NCBI GenBank assembly: GCA_937876865.1
Contig: CALEFF010000075.1
Coordinates: 1-18,448, forward strand
Source: an uncultured Bacteroidales bacterium
GTDB lineage: Bacteria > Bacteroidota > Bacteroidia > Bacteroidales > P3
Direction of reading: 5' to 3'
Length of the DNA stretch: 18,448 bases
The notes beneath the pieces are model-generated. The model did not search any database. It was given only the letters and a program-made list of their open reading frames with translations, and was not told where the DNA came from. Made by a program: the position numbers and the translations under genes. Below, in pieces: positions 1 through 6,024 of this stretch. Positions within the stretch are counted from its first letter, which is position 1. Every line of letters starts with the position of its first letter.

Positions 1-15
1 TTTAGTGTTTTGCAT
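1..15 (-). CDS. possible 5' end of a gene leaving the window (partial)
   Basis: An ATG at 15-13 on the minus strand opens a frame reading MQNTK before the window ends. It is preceded, 19 nt upstream, by TATATTTG (42-35 on the minus strand), a match to the Bacteroidota -7 element TAnnTTTG. The promoter-like site is the main reason to suspect a gene start here. Five codons are far too few to identify a product, and the frame could be chance in AT-rich DNA. Confidence 0.3.
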
Positions 16-34
16 AATATTTGAATATGTATTG

Positions 35-42
35 CAAATATA
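35..42 (-). promoter_or_regulatory. putative -7 element for the gene leaving the left edge
   Basis: Read on the minus strand this is TATATTTG followed by C, matching TAnnTTTG. It lies just past the 21-bp repeat array and points out of the window. No clear -33 TTTG is seen at the expected distance, so this rests on the -7 match alone. Confidence 0.35.
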
Positions 43-51
43 GAAATATTT

Positions 52-135
52 CTTTGAAAAAATAAAAAAAATCAAAGAAAAAAATATTTTTTTCTTTGAT
101 TTTTGAAATTATTTCTTTGATTTTTTCTTTACATT
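52..135 (-). repeat. 21-bp-phased AT-rich array, left copy
   Basis: CTTTGA cores start at 52, 94 and 115, and an inverted core (CAAAG) occupies the 73 position, so all four fall on an exact 21-bp grid. Between cores the DNA is A/T tracts. On the strand of the upstream gene (the PagL-like gene ending at 129) the core reads AAAATCAAAG. The last unit overlaps that gene's stop codon, as in the other two arrays. The inverted unit at 73 together with the one at 94 makes a perfect palindrome at 67-104. The function is unknown. Curved DNA, a protein-binding array or an mRNA 3' end structure are all possible. Confidence 0.75.
67..104. repeat. perfect 38-bp palindrome inside the left array
   Basis: Positions 67-85 are the exact reverse complement of 86-104. 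Each arm has five A/T bases, the TCAAAG core (or CTTTGA), seven A or T, and a central TA. It lies 25 bases beyond the stop codon of the PagL-like gene. It could fold as a long AU-rich hairpin in the transcript, or extrude or bind a dimeric protein as DNA. A weak intrinsic terminator is possible, but the stem has only two G-C pairs per arm. Confidence 0.8.
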
Positions 136-1268
136 CTTAGTCCTATGCCCCATTCTATGTATTGGGCTACGCTAAAATATTGTGCTCTTAATCCTATGCT
201 ACAAAACCAATTTTTATTGATTTGATAACGCAAGCCTATTCGTTGAAAGAAATTTGGTGTGTTATCATAAATACTTCTATAAACATAGTATCCCGGTTCT
301 ACAAAAAGGTTTAATTTGTGTATTTTATATTCATAACTAAGATATACATTTAAATTAAATCGCTCCATAAAGTTTGAGCTCCTCAATCGTATCTCTCGAT
401 TTTGAATATAATAACTTGTGCCTATGTATTGATTGTATCCAAGTCCAAAGCCTATGCCAAAGGAATGTTTATAAGTGAATCGTTTTAGAAATCTTTTGTC
501 TAAACCAAATACTAAATAGGATTTCTTATTATATTGTTTATCTACTTCATTTCTTGGTAAGATTGTTAGAACGTTATGTGAGCCTATGAAAAATGTTGTA
601 AGGTCTTCTATTGTGGAAATAAAAGGAGGAAGTTGTGTTTGTGCATATTCAAAGGCTCCGTATGGTTTATATTTTAGGCTTAGTTTTGGTGTTATTACGT
701 TTAAACCTTTATTTGGTTTTGCCATTGCTCCATTTGAAAAGTGAGAAAGTGATAATCCTGCTCCTATTTCAAATTTTGAGCCAATAAGACGATAAGCACT
801 CATTCCTGCATCTATATAACAAGAAAGAGATGCTCCCATTGCGTCATTTAATGGGTTTTCTGTTGAGAAATGTTGCCAATTGAATGCAAGACCTATTGAT
901 ATTTCTGTTTTTAAACTCCATTTTGGTTTATTGATTACATAACTACTCATAAAACCGTAAAGGGCTATTGGTTTGCCGAGTTGATTTTTTACATTGAAAT
1001 CGGCAATATATAGTCCTAATCCATAACTTGGATAGTCATAGAGTTGATGCCAAGGACGTGAACCATCGGTTTGTCTTTCGTATCGTAAGGACGCTGCATA
1101 GATTAGTGAGATTGGTGTTTGTTGTGTATTGTTTCCTTTCACAAAATCATTGGTCGGCAAAACCCAACCGCTTTGACCGTGAATGGAATATGAGTCTAAA
1201 AACCTATCTTGCCCTATTGCTGAGAATGAAATCAACAATAGGGCAATTATCATTAAGTGTTTTTTCAT
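129..1268 (-). CDS. PagL-like outer-membrane lipid A deacylase / acyloxyacyl hydrolase family
   Basis: The 379-residue protein starts with a Sec signal peptide (MKKHLMIIALLLISFSAIGQ), with cleavage likely near residue 20. The rest alternates short amphipathic strands typical of an outer-membrane beta-barrel. HFSNG at 176-180 matches the His-x-Ser-Asn-Gly catalytic motif of PagL-type lipid A 3-O-deacylases, with H176 and S178 as the expected catalytic pair. Family members remove a 3-O-linked acyl chain from lipid A in the outer leaflet. At 379 residues it is about twice the length of Pseudomonas PagL. The extra C-terminal half is also strand-rich, as in Bacteroidota homologues annotated as acyloxyacyl hydrolase. 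It starts 7 bases after the asd stop, so it is probably co-transcribed with asd. The family call is good, but the actual lipid substrate is not shown. Confidence 0.7.
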   Translation of the reverse strand: MKKHLMIIALLLISFSAIGQDRFLDSYSIHGQSGWVLPTNDFVKGNNTQQTPISLIYAASLRYERQTDGSRPWHQLYDYPSYGLGLYIADFNVKNQLGKPIALYGFMSSYVINKPKWSLKTEISIGLAFNWQHFSTENPLNDAMGASLSCYIDAGMSAYRLIGSKFEIGAGLSLSHFSNGAMAKPNKGLNVITPKLSLKYKPYGAFEYAQTQLPPFISTIEDLTTFFIGSHNVLTILPRNEVDKQYNKKSYLVFGLDKRFLKRFTYKHSFGIGFGLGYNQYIGTSYYIQNREIRLRSSNFMERFNLNVYLSYEYKIHKLNLFVEPGYYVYRSIYDNTPNFFQRIGLRYQINKNWFCSIGLRAQYFSVAQYIEWGIGLRM

Positions 1269-1275
1269 TAAGTCT

Positions 1276-2256
1276 TTACTTACGCGTCAAATATTCTAAT
1301 ATCTGAATGGCATTTGTTGCTGCTCCTTTTCTTAAATTGTCAGCTACAATCCAAAGATTAAGACCGTTTGCAACGGAAAAGTCTCTTCTTACTCTACCTA
1401 CAAAGACCTCGTCTTTATCTTTTGCGTTCAATGGCATAGGATAAAGATTCTCTGCCGGATTGTCTAACACCACTACTCCTTTTGTTGATTCTAACAATTT
1501 ATAAACATCAGAAATCTCAAAAGGTTTAATAAATTCCACATTGACCGCCTCACTATGTCCTCCTTTTACGGGAACTCTCGCTACGGTTGCGGTGATTGCA
1601 ATATTTGGGTCATTGAATATTTTTCTTGTTTCATTGACAAGTTTTTCTTCTTCTGTGGTATAGCCATTTTCAAGAAAGTCTCCTCCGTGAGCAAGTATGT
1701 TTTCAAAGATTTGATGTGGGTATGCTTTTTCGCATTCTTTGTTTTCTTTCTCGCAATCTAATTGATTAACCGCCTTTACGCCTGTTCCTGTTACGCTTTG
1801 ATAGGTTGAAATAACTAATCTTTTTATTCCGTAGGTTTTATGTAAAAGACTAAGAGCCAAAACCATTTGAATGGTTGAACAATTAGGATTTGATATGATT
1901 TTATCTTCTTTTTTAATTGTTTGAGCATTGATTTCCGGCACTATGAGTGGGATATTTTTTTGCATTCTCCACGCCGAAGAATTGTCAATAACGATTGTGC
2001 CTTTTTCTGCAAAGAGTGGTGCGTATTTTTTAGAGGTTGCTCCCCCTGCTGAAAAGATTGCGTAGTCGCATTGTTGCTCTATTACTTGCTCAACGCTTTG
2101 AACGGTTAATTCTCTATTGGAAAACTTTATTTTTTTACCAATACTTTTTTCCGATGCCGCAACTAAAATTTCTTCATTAGCAAATCCTCTTTCTTCAAGT
2201 ACTTTTAACATTAAGCTTCCTACAAGTCCTGTTGCTCCAACTACTGCTATCTTCAT
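1276..2256 (-). CDS. asd: aspartate-semialdehyde dehydrogenase
   Basis: This enzyme reduces aspartyl-phosphate to aspartate semialdehyde with NADPH. It is the branch point for lysine, diaminopimelate, threonine and methionine. The 326-residue length is normal. The N-terminal Rossmann motif GATGLVGS is at 7-14, and the catalytic cysteine C126 sits in SNPNCSTIQ. GTGVKAV follows at 157-163, and the catalytic histidine H234 lies in RVPVKGGHSEAVN. The start is the ATG directly after the 21-bp array, and no TAnnTTTG element lies in the gap. Transcription therefore probably comes through from ClC across the array. The PagL-like gene follows 7 bases later. All active-site residues are present. Confidence 0.95.
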   Translation of the reverse strand: MKIAVVGATGLVGSLMLKVLEERGFANEEILVAASEKSIGKKIKFSNRELTVQSVEQVIEQQCDYAIFSAGGATSKKYAPLFAEKGTIVIDNSSAWRMQKNIPLIVPEINAQTIKKEDKIISNPNCSTIQMVLALSLLHKTYGIKRLVISTYQSVTGTGVKAVNQLDCEKENKECEKAYPHQIFENILAHGGDFLENGYTTEEEKLVNETRKIFNDPNIAITATVARVPVKGGHSEAVNVEFIKPFEISDVYKLLESTKGVVVLDNPAENLYPMPLNAKDKDEVFVGRVRRDFSVANGLNLWIVADNLRKGAATNAIQILEYLTRK

Positions 2257-2355
2257 TTTTTTCTTGATTTTAAAAAAATAATACTTGATTTTAAAAAATT
2301 ATTTCTTGATTTCAGAAAATTATTTCTTGATTTTATTTTTTTCTTTCTTTGTTTT
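2257..2355 (-). repeat. 21-bp-phased AT-rich array between ClC and asd
   Basis: CTTGATTTT cores on the plus strand start at 2263, 2284, 2305 (last base C) and 2326. A degenerate CTTTGTTTT at 2347 overlaps the ClC stop codon. The spacing is exactly 21 bp throughout. Units 2 and 3 continue with AAAAAATTATTT-like filler. The array fills the whole 97-bp gap between the two genes, so it is transcribed if ClC and asd form one unit. Positions 2256-2293 are identical, as reverse complement, to 18400-18437 in the right-hand array. No promoter match is visible inside it. Confidence 0.85.
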
Positions 2356-4171
2356 ATTCGTTTGAAAACTCACGTATGTATTTTTGATATGCAGAAAATA
2401 TATTTGCTCGTGAGACAAAGCCTAAGTATTTGCCGTTTTCGACTACTACTAAGGTGTATCGGTCGGAGATTTTAAACTTTTCTACAATTTTTTCCATAGG
2501 TTCGTTTATTTCAACGATAAAAGATTCCGAATATTGCATATAATCTTTGATAAAGACTTTGTCATATTTTTCTCTATCAAACAAAATTGAACGTACATCA
2601 TCTAAAACCACAACTCCTTTAAGAATTTGATTTTCATCTACAACGGGAAAGAAACTTCTTGAAGAGATTTTTACCGCTTGAACTATGTCTAAAAGTTTTG
2701 CATCGGGGGATAAAGTAACGAAATTAGTCTCTATCAACTTGTTTATATCAATATAATTCAATGCGTTTTTGTCTTTATTGTGCGTTGAAAGGTCTCCCTT
2801 TTCTGCAAGAGGAGCTGCATAAATAGAATACTTAGTTAGAGGTTTTACAACAAGGTATGCAATAGTTGTTGCAATCAAAAGCGGAACAAATAAGGCATAT
2901 CCACCCGTTATTTCTGCAATAAGGAAAGTCGCTGTAAGAGGTGAGTGCATCACTCCCGCCATTACGGCTGCCATTCCAACTAATGCAAAATTGCTTTCCG
3001 CAACATAAATAAGCCCCGAAAGGTTTACAATTCTTGCAACAAAGAATCCAACAAATCCTCCTAAGAAAAGACTTGGTGCAAAGGTACCTCCAACTCCTCC
3101 CGAACTACAAGTAACCGCCGTTGCAATGGCTTTAAAGAATACAATGGCAACTAAGACCATCAAAAACGTCAATTCATTGTCTACGTAAGGGTGAAAGAAA
3201 CTATTTTCAAACATTACATCTACGTCATTATTCAAAAGAGAAGTCAATGCTGAGTATCCTTCACCAAATAGCGGTGGAAAAATATATACAAGCAAACCTA
3301 AAATGCTTCCTCCTAAGATAATTTTTGTAGAACGTTTGTACTTTGAAAATTTACTACTAACCCAACGATTTATTCTAAGGAAATAAAGAGCCATAAAAGC
3401 GGAAATAATTCCTAAAAGAACGAAAGCAGGTATTTTTGAAAGTTCAAAAAGTGTATCAACTTTGTAATAGAATTGCACTCCTTGACCAAAAAAGAAGTAA
3501 GATAAGAGTGCAGAAGTTAGGGCAGAGAGTAATAGAGGTGTTGCAACGCTCATAGTTAAGTCAATCATCAAAACCTCAAACACAAATAAGACTCCTGCAA
3601 TCGGTGCTTTGAAAACTCCCGCTATTGCACCCGCTGCACCACAAGCAAGAAGAGTTATTGCATTTTTTCTACTAATACGAAAAAAACGACTAATGTTTGA
3701 GCCAATCGCACTGCAAGTTAAAACTATCGGTGCTTCCAAACCAACACTTCCTCCAAAGGCTACGGTAATCGAAGAGGTAATTACTGAGGACCAACAATGA
3801 TGAAATTTCAATTTTCCATTCTTTCGTGAAATAGAATACATCACTTTGCTTACGCCATGAGATAAATCGTCCTTTATAAAGTACTTTACCAACATTACGG
3901 TTAAGATTATACCAATTGTTGGATAGATTAAAAAAAGTATATTACCTCTATCGGGCGAAAACCAAGAGAATCCGCTAATGATTTCGTAAGTAAAATGGAC
4001 TGTATTTTTAAGAATTACTGAGGCTAAACCGCTAAATAATCCAACAAGTAAACTAAGAATAAGCACAAATTGATATTCGGTCAAATGTTTTAAACGCCAT
4101 AGCATAAACGCCTTGTAATAAGGGTTTAGATTTATTTGTCTTATATATTTAATTAGTTTTTTTACTTGCAT
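2354..4171 (-). CDS. ClC-family anion channel/transporter with C-terminal CBS pair
   Basis: The 605-residue membrane protein moves chloride or another anion across the inner membrane. The ClC core spans about 30-450, followed by two CBS domains at about 482-600, which in this family sense nucleotides or ionic state. Landmarks are GLEAP at 144-148, with E146 as the gating glutamate, and KAPIAGVLFVFEV at 188-200. LFGEGY is at 301-306, and GGTFAPSLFLGG at 361-372 is the second anion-binding loop. The first selectivity loop reads SHGVSK (104-109) instead of GSGIPE. The position of the E. coli internal proton glutamate E203 is V200, while the adjacent glutamate E199 is kept, so proton coupling is doubtful. 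A -7 match lies at 4188-4181, giving a very short leader. The asd gene follows after the repeat array. Confidence 0.92.
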   Translation of the reverse strand: MQVKKLIKYIRQINLNPYYKAFMLWRLKHLTEYQFVLILSLLVGLFSGLASVILKNTVHFTYEIISGFSWFSPDRGNILFLIYPTIGIILTVMLVKYFIKDDLSHGVSKVMYSISRKNGKLKFHHCWSSVITSSITVAFGGSVGLEAPIVLTCSAIGSNISRFFRISRKNAITLLACGAAGAIAGVFKAPIAGVLFVFEVLMIDLTMSVATPLLLSALTSALLSYFFFGQGVQFYYKVDTLFELSKIPAFVLLGIISAFMALYFLRINRWVSSKFSKYKRSTKIILGGSILGLLVYIFPPLFGEGYSALTSLLNNDVDVMFENSFFHPYVDNELTFLMVLVAIVFFKAIATAVTCSSGGVGGTFAPSLFLGGFVGFFVARIVNLSGLIYVAESNFALVGMAAVMAGVMHSPLTATFLIAEITGGYALFVPLLIATTIAYLVVKPLTKYSIYAAPLAEKGDLSTHNKDKNALNYIDINKLIETNFVTLSPDAKLLDIVQAVKISSRSFFPVVDENQILKGVVVLDDVRSILFDREKYDKVFIKDYMQYSESFIVEINEPMEKIVEKFKISDRYTLVVVENGKYLGFVSRANIFSAYQKYIREFSNE

Positions 4172-4180
4172 ATTCGCTTA

Positions 4181-4188
4181 CAAACTTA
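4181..4188 (-). promoter_or_regulatory. putative -7 element for the ClC gene
   Basis: The minus strand reads TAAGTTTG, matching TAnnTTTG, with only nine bases between it and the ClC ATG. The transcript would have a leader of a few bases at most. No clear -33 TTTG is found at 19 bp. Confidence 0.5.
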
Positions 4189-4231
4189 TTAAATATTTTT
4201 GATATATAAAGATTTTTAGTTGATATTTTTT

Positions 4232-4239
4232 TATTTTTG
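4232..4239 (+). promoter_or_regulatory. putative -7 element for xth
   Basis: TATTTTTG followed by C matches TAnnTTTG and lies 29 bases before the xth ATG at 4269. It faces away from the ClC promoter in the 97-bp divergent gap. The surrounding T-rich sequence raises the chance of a random match. Confidence 0.5.
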
Positions 4240-4268
4240 CAGTGATTTAAATTAGAAAATTGAAGGTT

Positions 4269-5036
4269 ATGAAAATTATTTCTTACAATGTCAATGGAAT
4301 AAGAGCGGCTGTCGGTAAAGGATTCGCACAATGGTTAGAACAAGAAAATCCCGATGTGATTTGTATTCAAGAAACAAAGGCACAAAGTGAGCAGATACCT
4401 GTTTTAGAGTTTAATTCCTTAGGATATGAGTGTTATAGCCTTTCGGCAATCAAAAAAGGATATAGTGGAGTTGCTATTCTAACTAAACAAAAGCCCGATA
4501 ATGTGATTTATGGTATGGGAATAGAGCAATATGATAATGAGGGAAGGTTTATAAGATGTGATTTTGGTGATTTATCAATTGTAAGCGTTTATCATCCTTC
4601 GGGAACAAGTGGCGATGAAAGACAAAATTTTAAAATGAAATGGTTAGATGATTTTCAAAACTATGTAAATGATTTAAGAAAACAAAGACCTAATCTTATT
4701 CTTTGTGGAGATTATAATATTTGTCATCGTCCTATTGATATACATGACCCTATTCGCAATGCAAATAACTCGGGTTTCTTGCCCGAAGAAAGAGATTGGA
4801 TGGAAAACTTTTTGAATAGCGGTTGGATTGATAGTTTTCGTTTTATGAATCCTGAGAAAAAAGACGCTTATTCTTGGTGGAGTTATCGCTTTAATGCAAG
4901 AGCGAATAATAAAGGTTGGAGAATAGATTATTGTATGGTGAGTGATAATATTAAAATAAAAATAAAAGGAGCAGAAATCTTAAATGATGTTGTACATTCA
5001 GACCACTGCCCCATTTCTCTACTAATTGAGAGGTAG
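4269..5036 (+). CDS. xth: exodeoxyribonuclease III (AP endonuclease family)
   Basis: This is a base-excision-repair nuclease that cuts 5' of abasic sites and has 3'-5' exonuclease and 3'-phosphatase activity. The 255-residue protein starts at ATG 4269 (MKIISYNVNGIRAA), the family's standard N-terminus. A TTG nine bases upstream is in frame but would add three unmatched residues. Metal and catalytic landmarks are N7 in SYNVNG, E35 in CIQETK, the YHPSGTSG loop, GDYNICH, WWSYRF with RIDY, and the terminal SDHCPI. All are intact. The gene is divergent from ClC and ends 7 bases before the convergent small lipoprotein gene, with no clear terminator between them. Confidence 0.95.
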   Translation: MKIISYNVNGIRAAVGKGFAQWLEQENPDVICIQETKAQSEQIPVLEFNSLGYECYSLSAIKKGYSGVAILTKQKPDNVIYGMGIEQYDNEGRFIRCDFGDLSIVSVYHPSGTSGDERQNFKMKWLDDFQNYVNDLRKQRPNLILCGDYNICHRPIDIHDPIRNANNSGFLPEERDWMENFLNSGWIDSFRFMNPEKKDAYSWWSYRFNARANNKGWRIDYCMVSDNIKIKIKGAEILNDVVHSDHCPISLLIER

Positions 5037-5043
5037 CATTCCT

Positions 5044-5169
5044 TTATCTAAGAATCTCTCTTGGCTGACGATTTACACTACTGTAAGCATCGCAAGTCTT
5101 GTGTGCACAAGATTCTAAGACAAAACTAACTGCTAAAACTGCCAATAGGCCTAAAACTACTTTTTTCAT
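5044..5169 (-). CDS. small lipoprotein, 41 residues
   Basis: The reading frame starts with MKKVVLGLLAVLAVSFVLES and has a cysteine at residue 21, then CAHKTCDAYSSVNRQPREIL to the stop. The charged start, hydrophobic core and LESC sequence look like a lipoprotein signal peptide. Glu at -2 is unusual against the enterobacterial lipobox but tolerable in Bacteroidota. The mature part would be about 21 residues, with a second cysteine (C26) and a CDAY motif. A -7 match, TAATTTTG, sits 30 bases upstream of the ATG and separates the gene from truA. Its own promoter, coherent signal peptide and clean stop make it likely real. Its function is unknown, and it may be tethered to the envelope. Confidence 0.65.
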   Translation of the reverse strand: MKKVVLGLLAVLAVSFVLESCAHKTCDAYSSVNRQPREILR

Positions 5170-5199
5170 AGTATTTAATTTTTGTTTTTTATTTTTTTG

Positions 5200-5207
5200 C
5201 AAAATTA
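5200..5207 (-). promoter_or_regulatory. putative -7 element for the small lipoprotein gene
   Basis: The minus strand reads TAATTTTG followed by C, a full match to TAnnTTTG, 30 bases upstream of the lipoprotein ATG and just after the truA stop. This suggests separate transcription from truA. Confidence 0.5.
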
Positions 5208-5213
5208 AACATT

Positions 5214-5972
5214 TTAATCAACATAGAGATATAATTCCTTAGGATATTCTACTTTGAAAAGAAATAATGCCTTACCTGGAACGCTCACTCCTGCTTGGTT
5301 TCTATCTTTGTTTTTTATTATTTGCTCAAACTCTTCAAGGCTTATTTTTCCTCTTCCTACCAAAAGCATTGTGCCTACAATGGCTCTAACCATATTTCTC
5401 AAAAAACGATTTGCTGTAATTGTAAAAACAATTTGGTTTTCCTTTCTTTCCCATTGTGCAAATGTGATTGTACAAATATTATTGTTTACTTGCGTGTGTA
5501 ATTTACTAAAAGAGGTAAAGTCTTGGGTGCCTTTCAATAACTCACAAGCTTGATTCATTTTTTCAATATTTAATTTCCAAGGGTGGTAATAAACAAAATC
5601 GTTGTTAAAGGGTTGTTTTTCTTCACTAATATAATATTTGTATGTACGACTTATTGCATCAAATCTTGCGTGTGCTTGGTCTTGCATTTTATATAAGCCA
5701 TATATCAAAATTTCGTGCGTAAAATACCTATTCAAGCGAAAAACAATATTTTCAATTTGTTGATTAGTCAATTCCATATAGTCAAAATGAGCATAGAAAT
5801 CGCTTGAATGAACTCCGCTATCAGTCCTTCCGCAACCCGTAAGCTCAATTTCTTGTTTCAAAATATGCTTTAACGCATCTTGTAAAGCCTCTTGAACACT
5901 TATTTGACCGTTTTGAATCTGCCAACCATGAAAATAAGCACCATTATATGCTAAGTGTAAAAAATATCTCAT
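5214..5972 (-). CDS. truA: tRNA pseudouridine(38-40) synthase
   Basis: TruA converts uridines 38-40 of the anticodon arm to pseudouridine in many tRNAs. I take ATG 5972 as start, giving 252 residues beginning MRYFLHLAYNGAYFHGWQ, the normal N-terminus. A longer open frame to 6098 would add 42 non-homologous residues and run through the promoter of the divergent gene. The catalytic aspartate is D51 in GCGRTDSGVH. RTYKYYI, FTSFSK and FLRNMVRAIVGTMLLVG are also recognisable. The -7 element TACTTTTG ends only four bases before this ATG, so the mRNA is probably leaderless. Confidence 0.95.
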   Translation of the reverse strand: MRYFLHLAYNGAYFHGWQIQNGQISVQEALQDALKHILKQEIELTGCGRTDSGVHSSDFYAHFDYMELTNQQIENIVFRLNRYFTHEILIYGLYKMQDQAHARFDAISRTYKYYISEEKQPFNNDFVYYHPWKLNIEKMNQACELLKGTQDFTSFSKLHTQVNNNICTITFAQWERKENQIVFTITANRFLRNMVRAIVGTMLLVGRGKISLEEFEQIIKNKDRNQAGVSVPGKALFLFKVEYPKELYLYVD

Positions 5973-5976
5973 AATG

Positions 5977-5984
5977 CAAAAGTA
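5977..5984 (-). promoter_or_regulatory. putative -7 element for truA (leaderless)
   Basis: The minus strand reads TACTTTTG, then CATT and the truA ATG. With initiation 5-7 bases beyond this element, transcription would begin at or very near the start codon. A TTTG is found 22 bases further upstream, longer than the usual 19. Confidence 0.55.
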
Positions 5985-5998
5985 ATCCTTTTTTCTTG

Positions 5999-6006
5999 TA
6001 TCTTTG
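5999..6006 (+). promoter_or_regulatory. putative -7 element for the BtuF-like gene
   Basis: TATCTTTG followed by C matches TAnnTTTG and lies 18 bases before the ATG at 6025. It is only 14 bp from the opposite-facing truA -7 element, so the two promoters must overlap in their upstream parts. Confidence 0.55.
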
Positions 6007-6024
6007 CAAACAAAAGCAATATTT

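Noticed and set aside
52..135. The AT-rich repeats as a CRISPR array
   Set aside because: The period is 21 bp, far below repeat plus spacer length, the filler is low complexity and no cas gene is present.
4149..4331. A 60-residue minus-strand frame across the ClC/xth gap
   Set aside because: It runs antisense through the xth start and over both promoters, has no recognisable motif, and its composition is that of AT-rich noncoding DNA.
5027..5060. A terminator between xth and the small lipoprotein gene
   Set aside because: A 7-bp stem with one G-U pair can be drawn (GAGAGGT with ATCTCTC), but there is no T tract and it lies within both coding ends.
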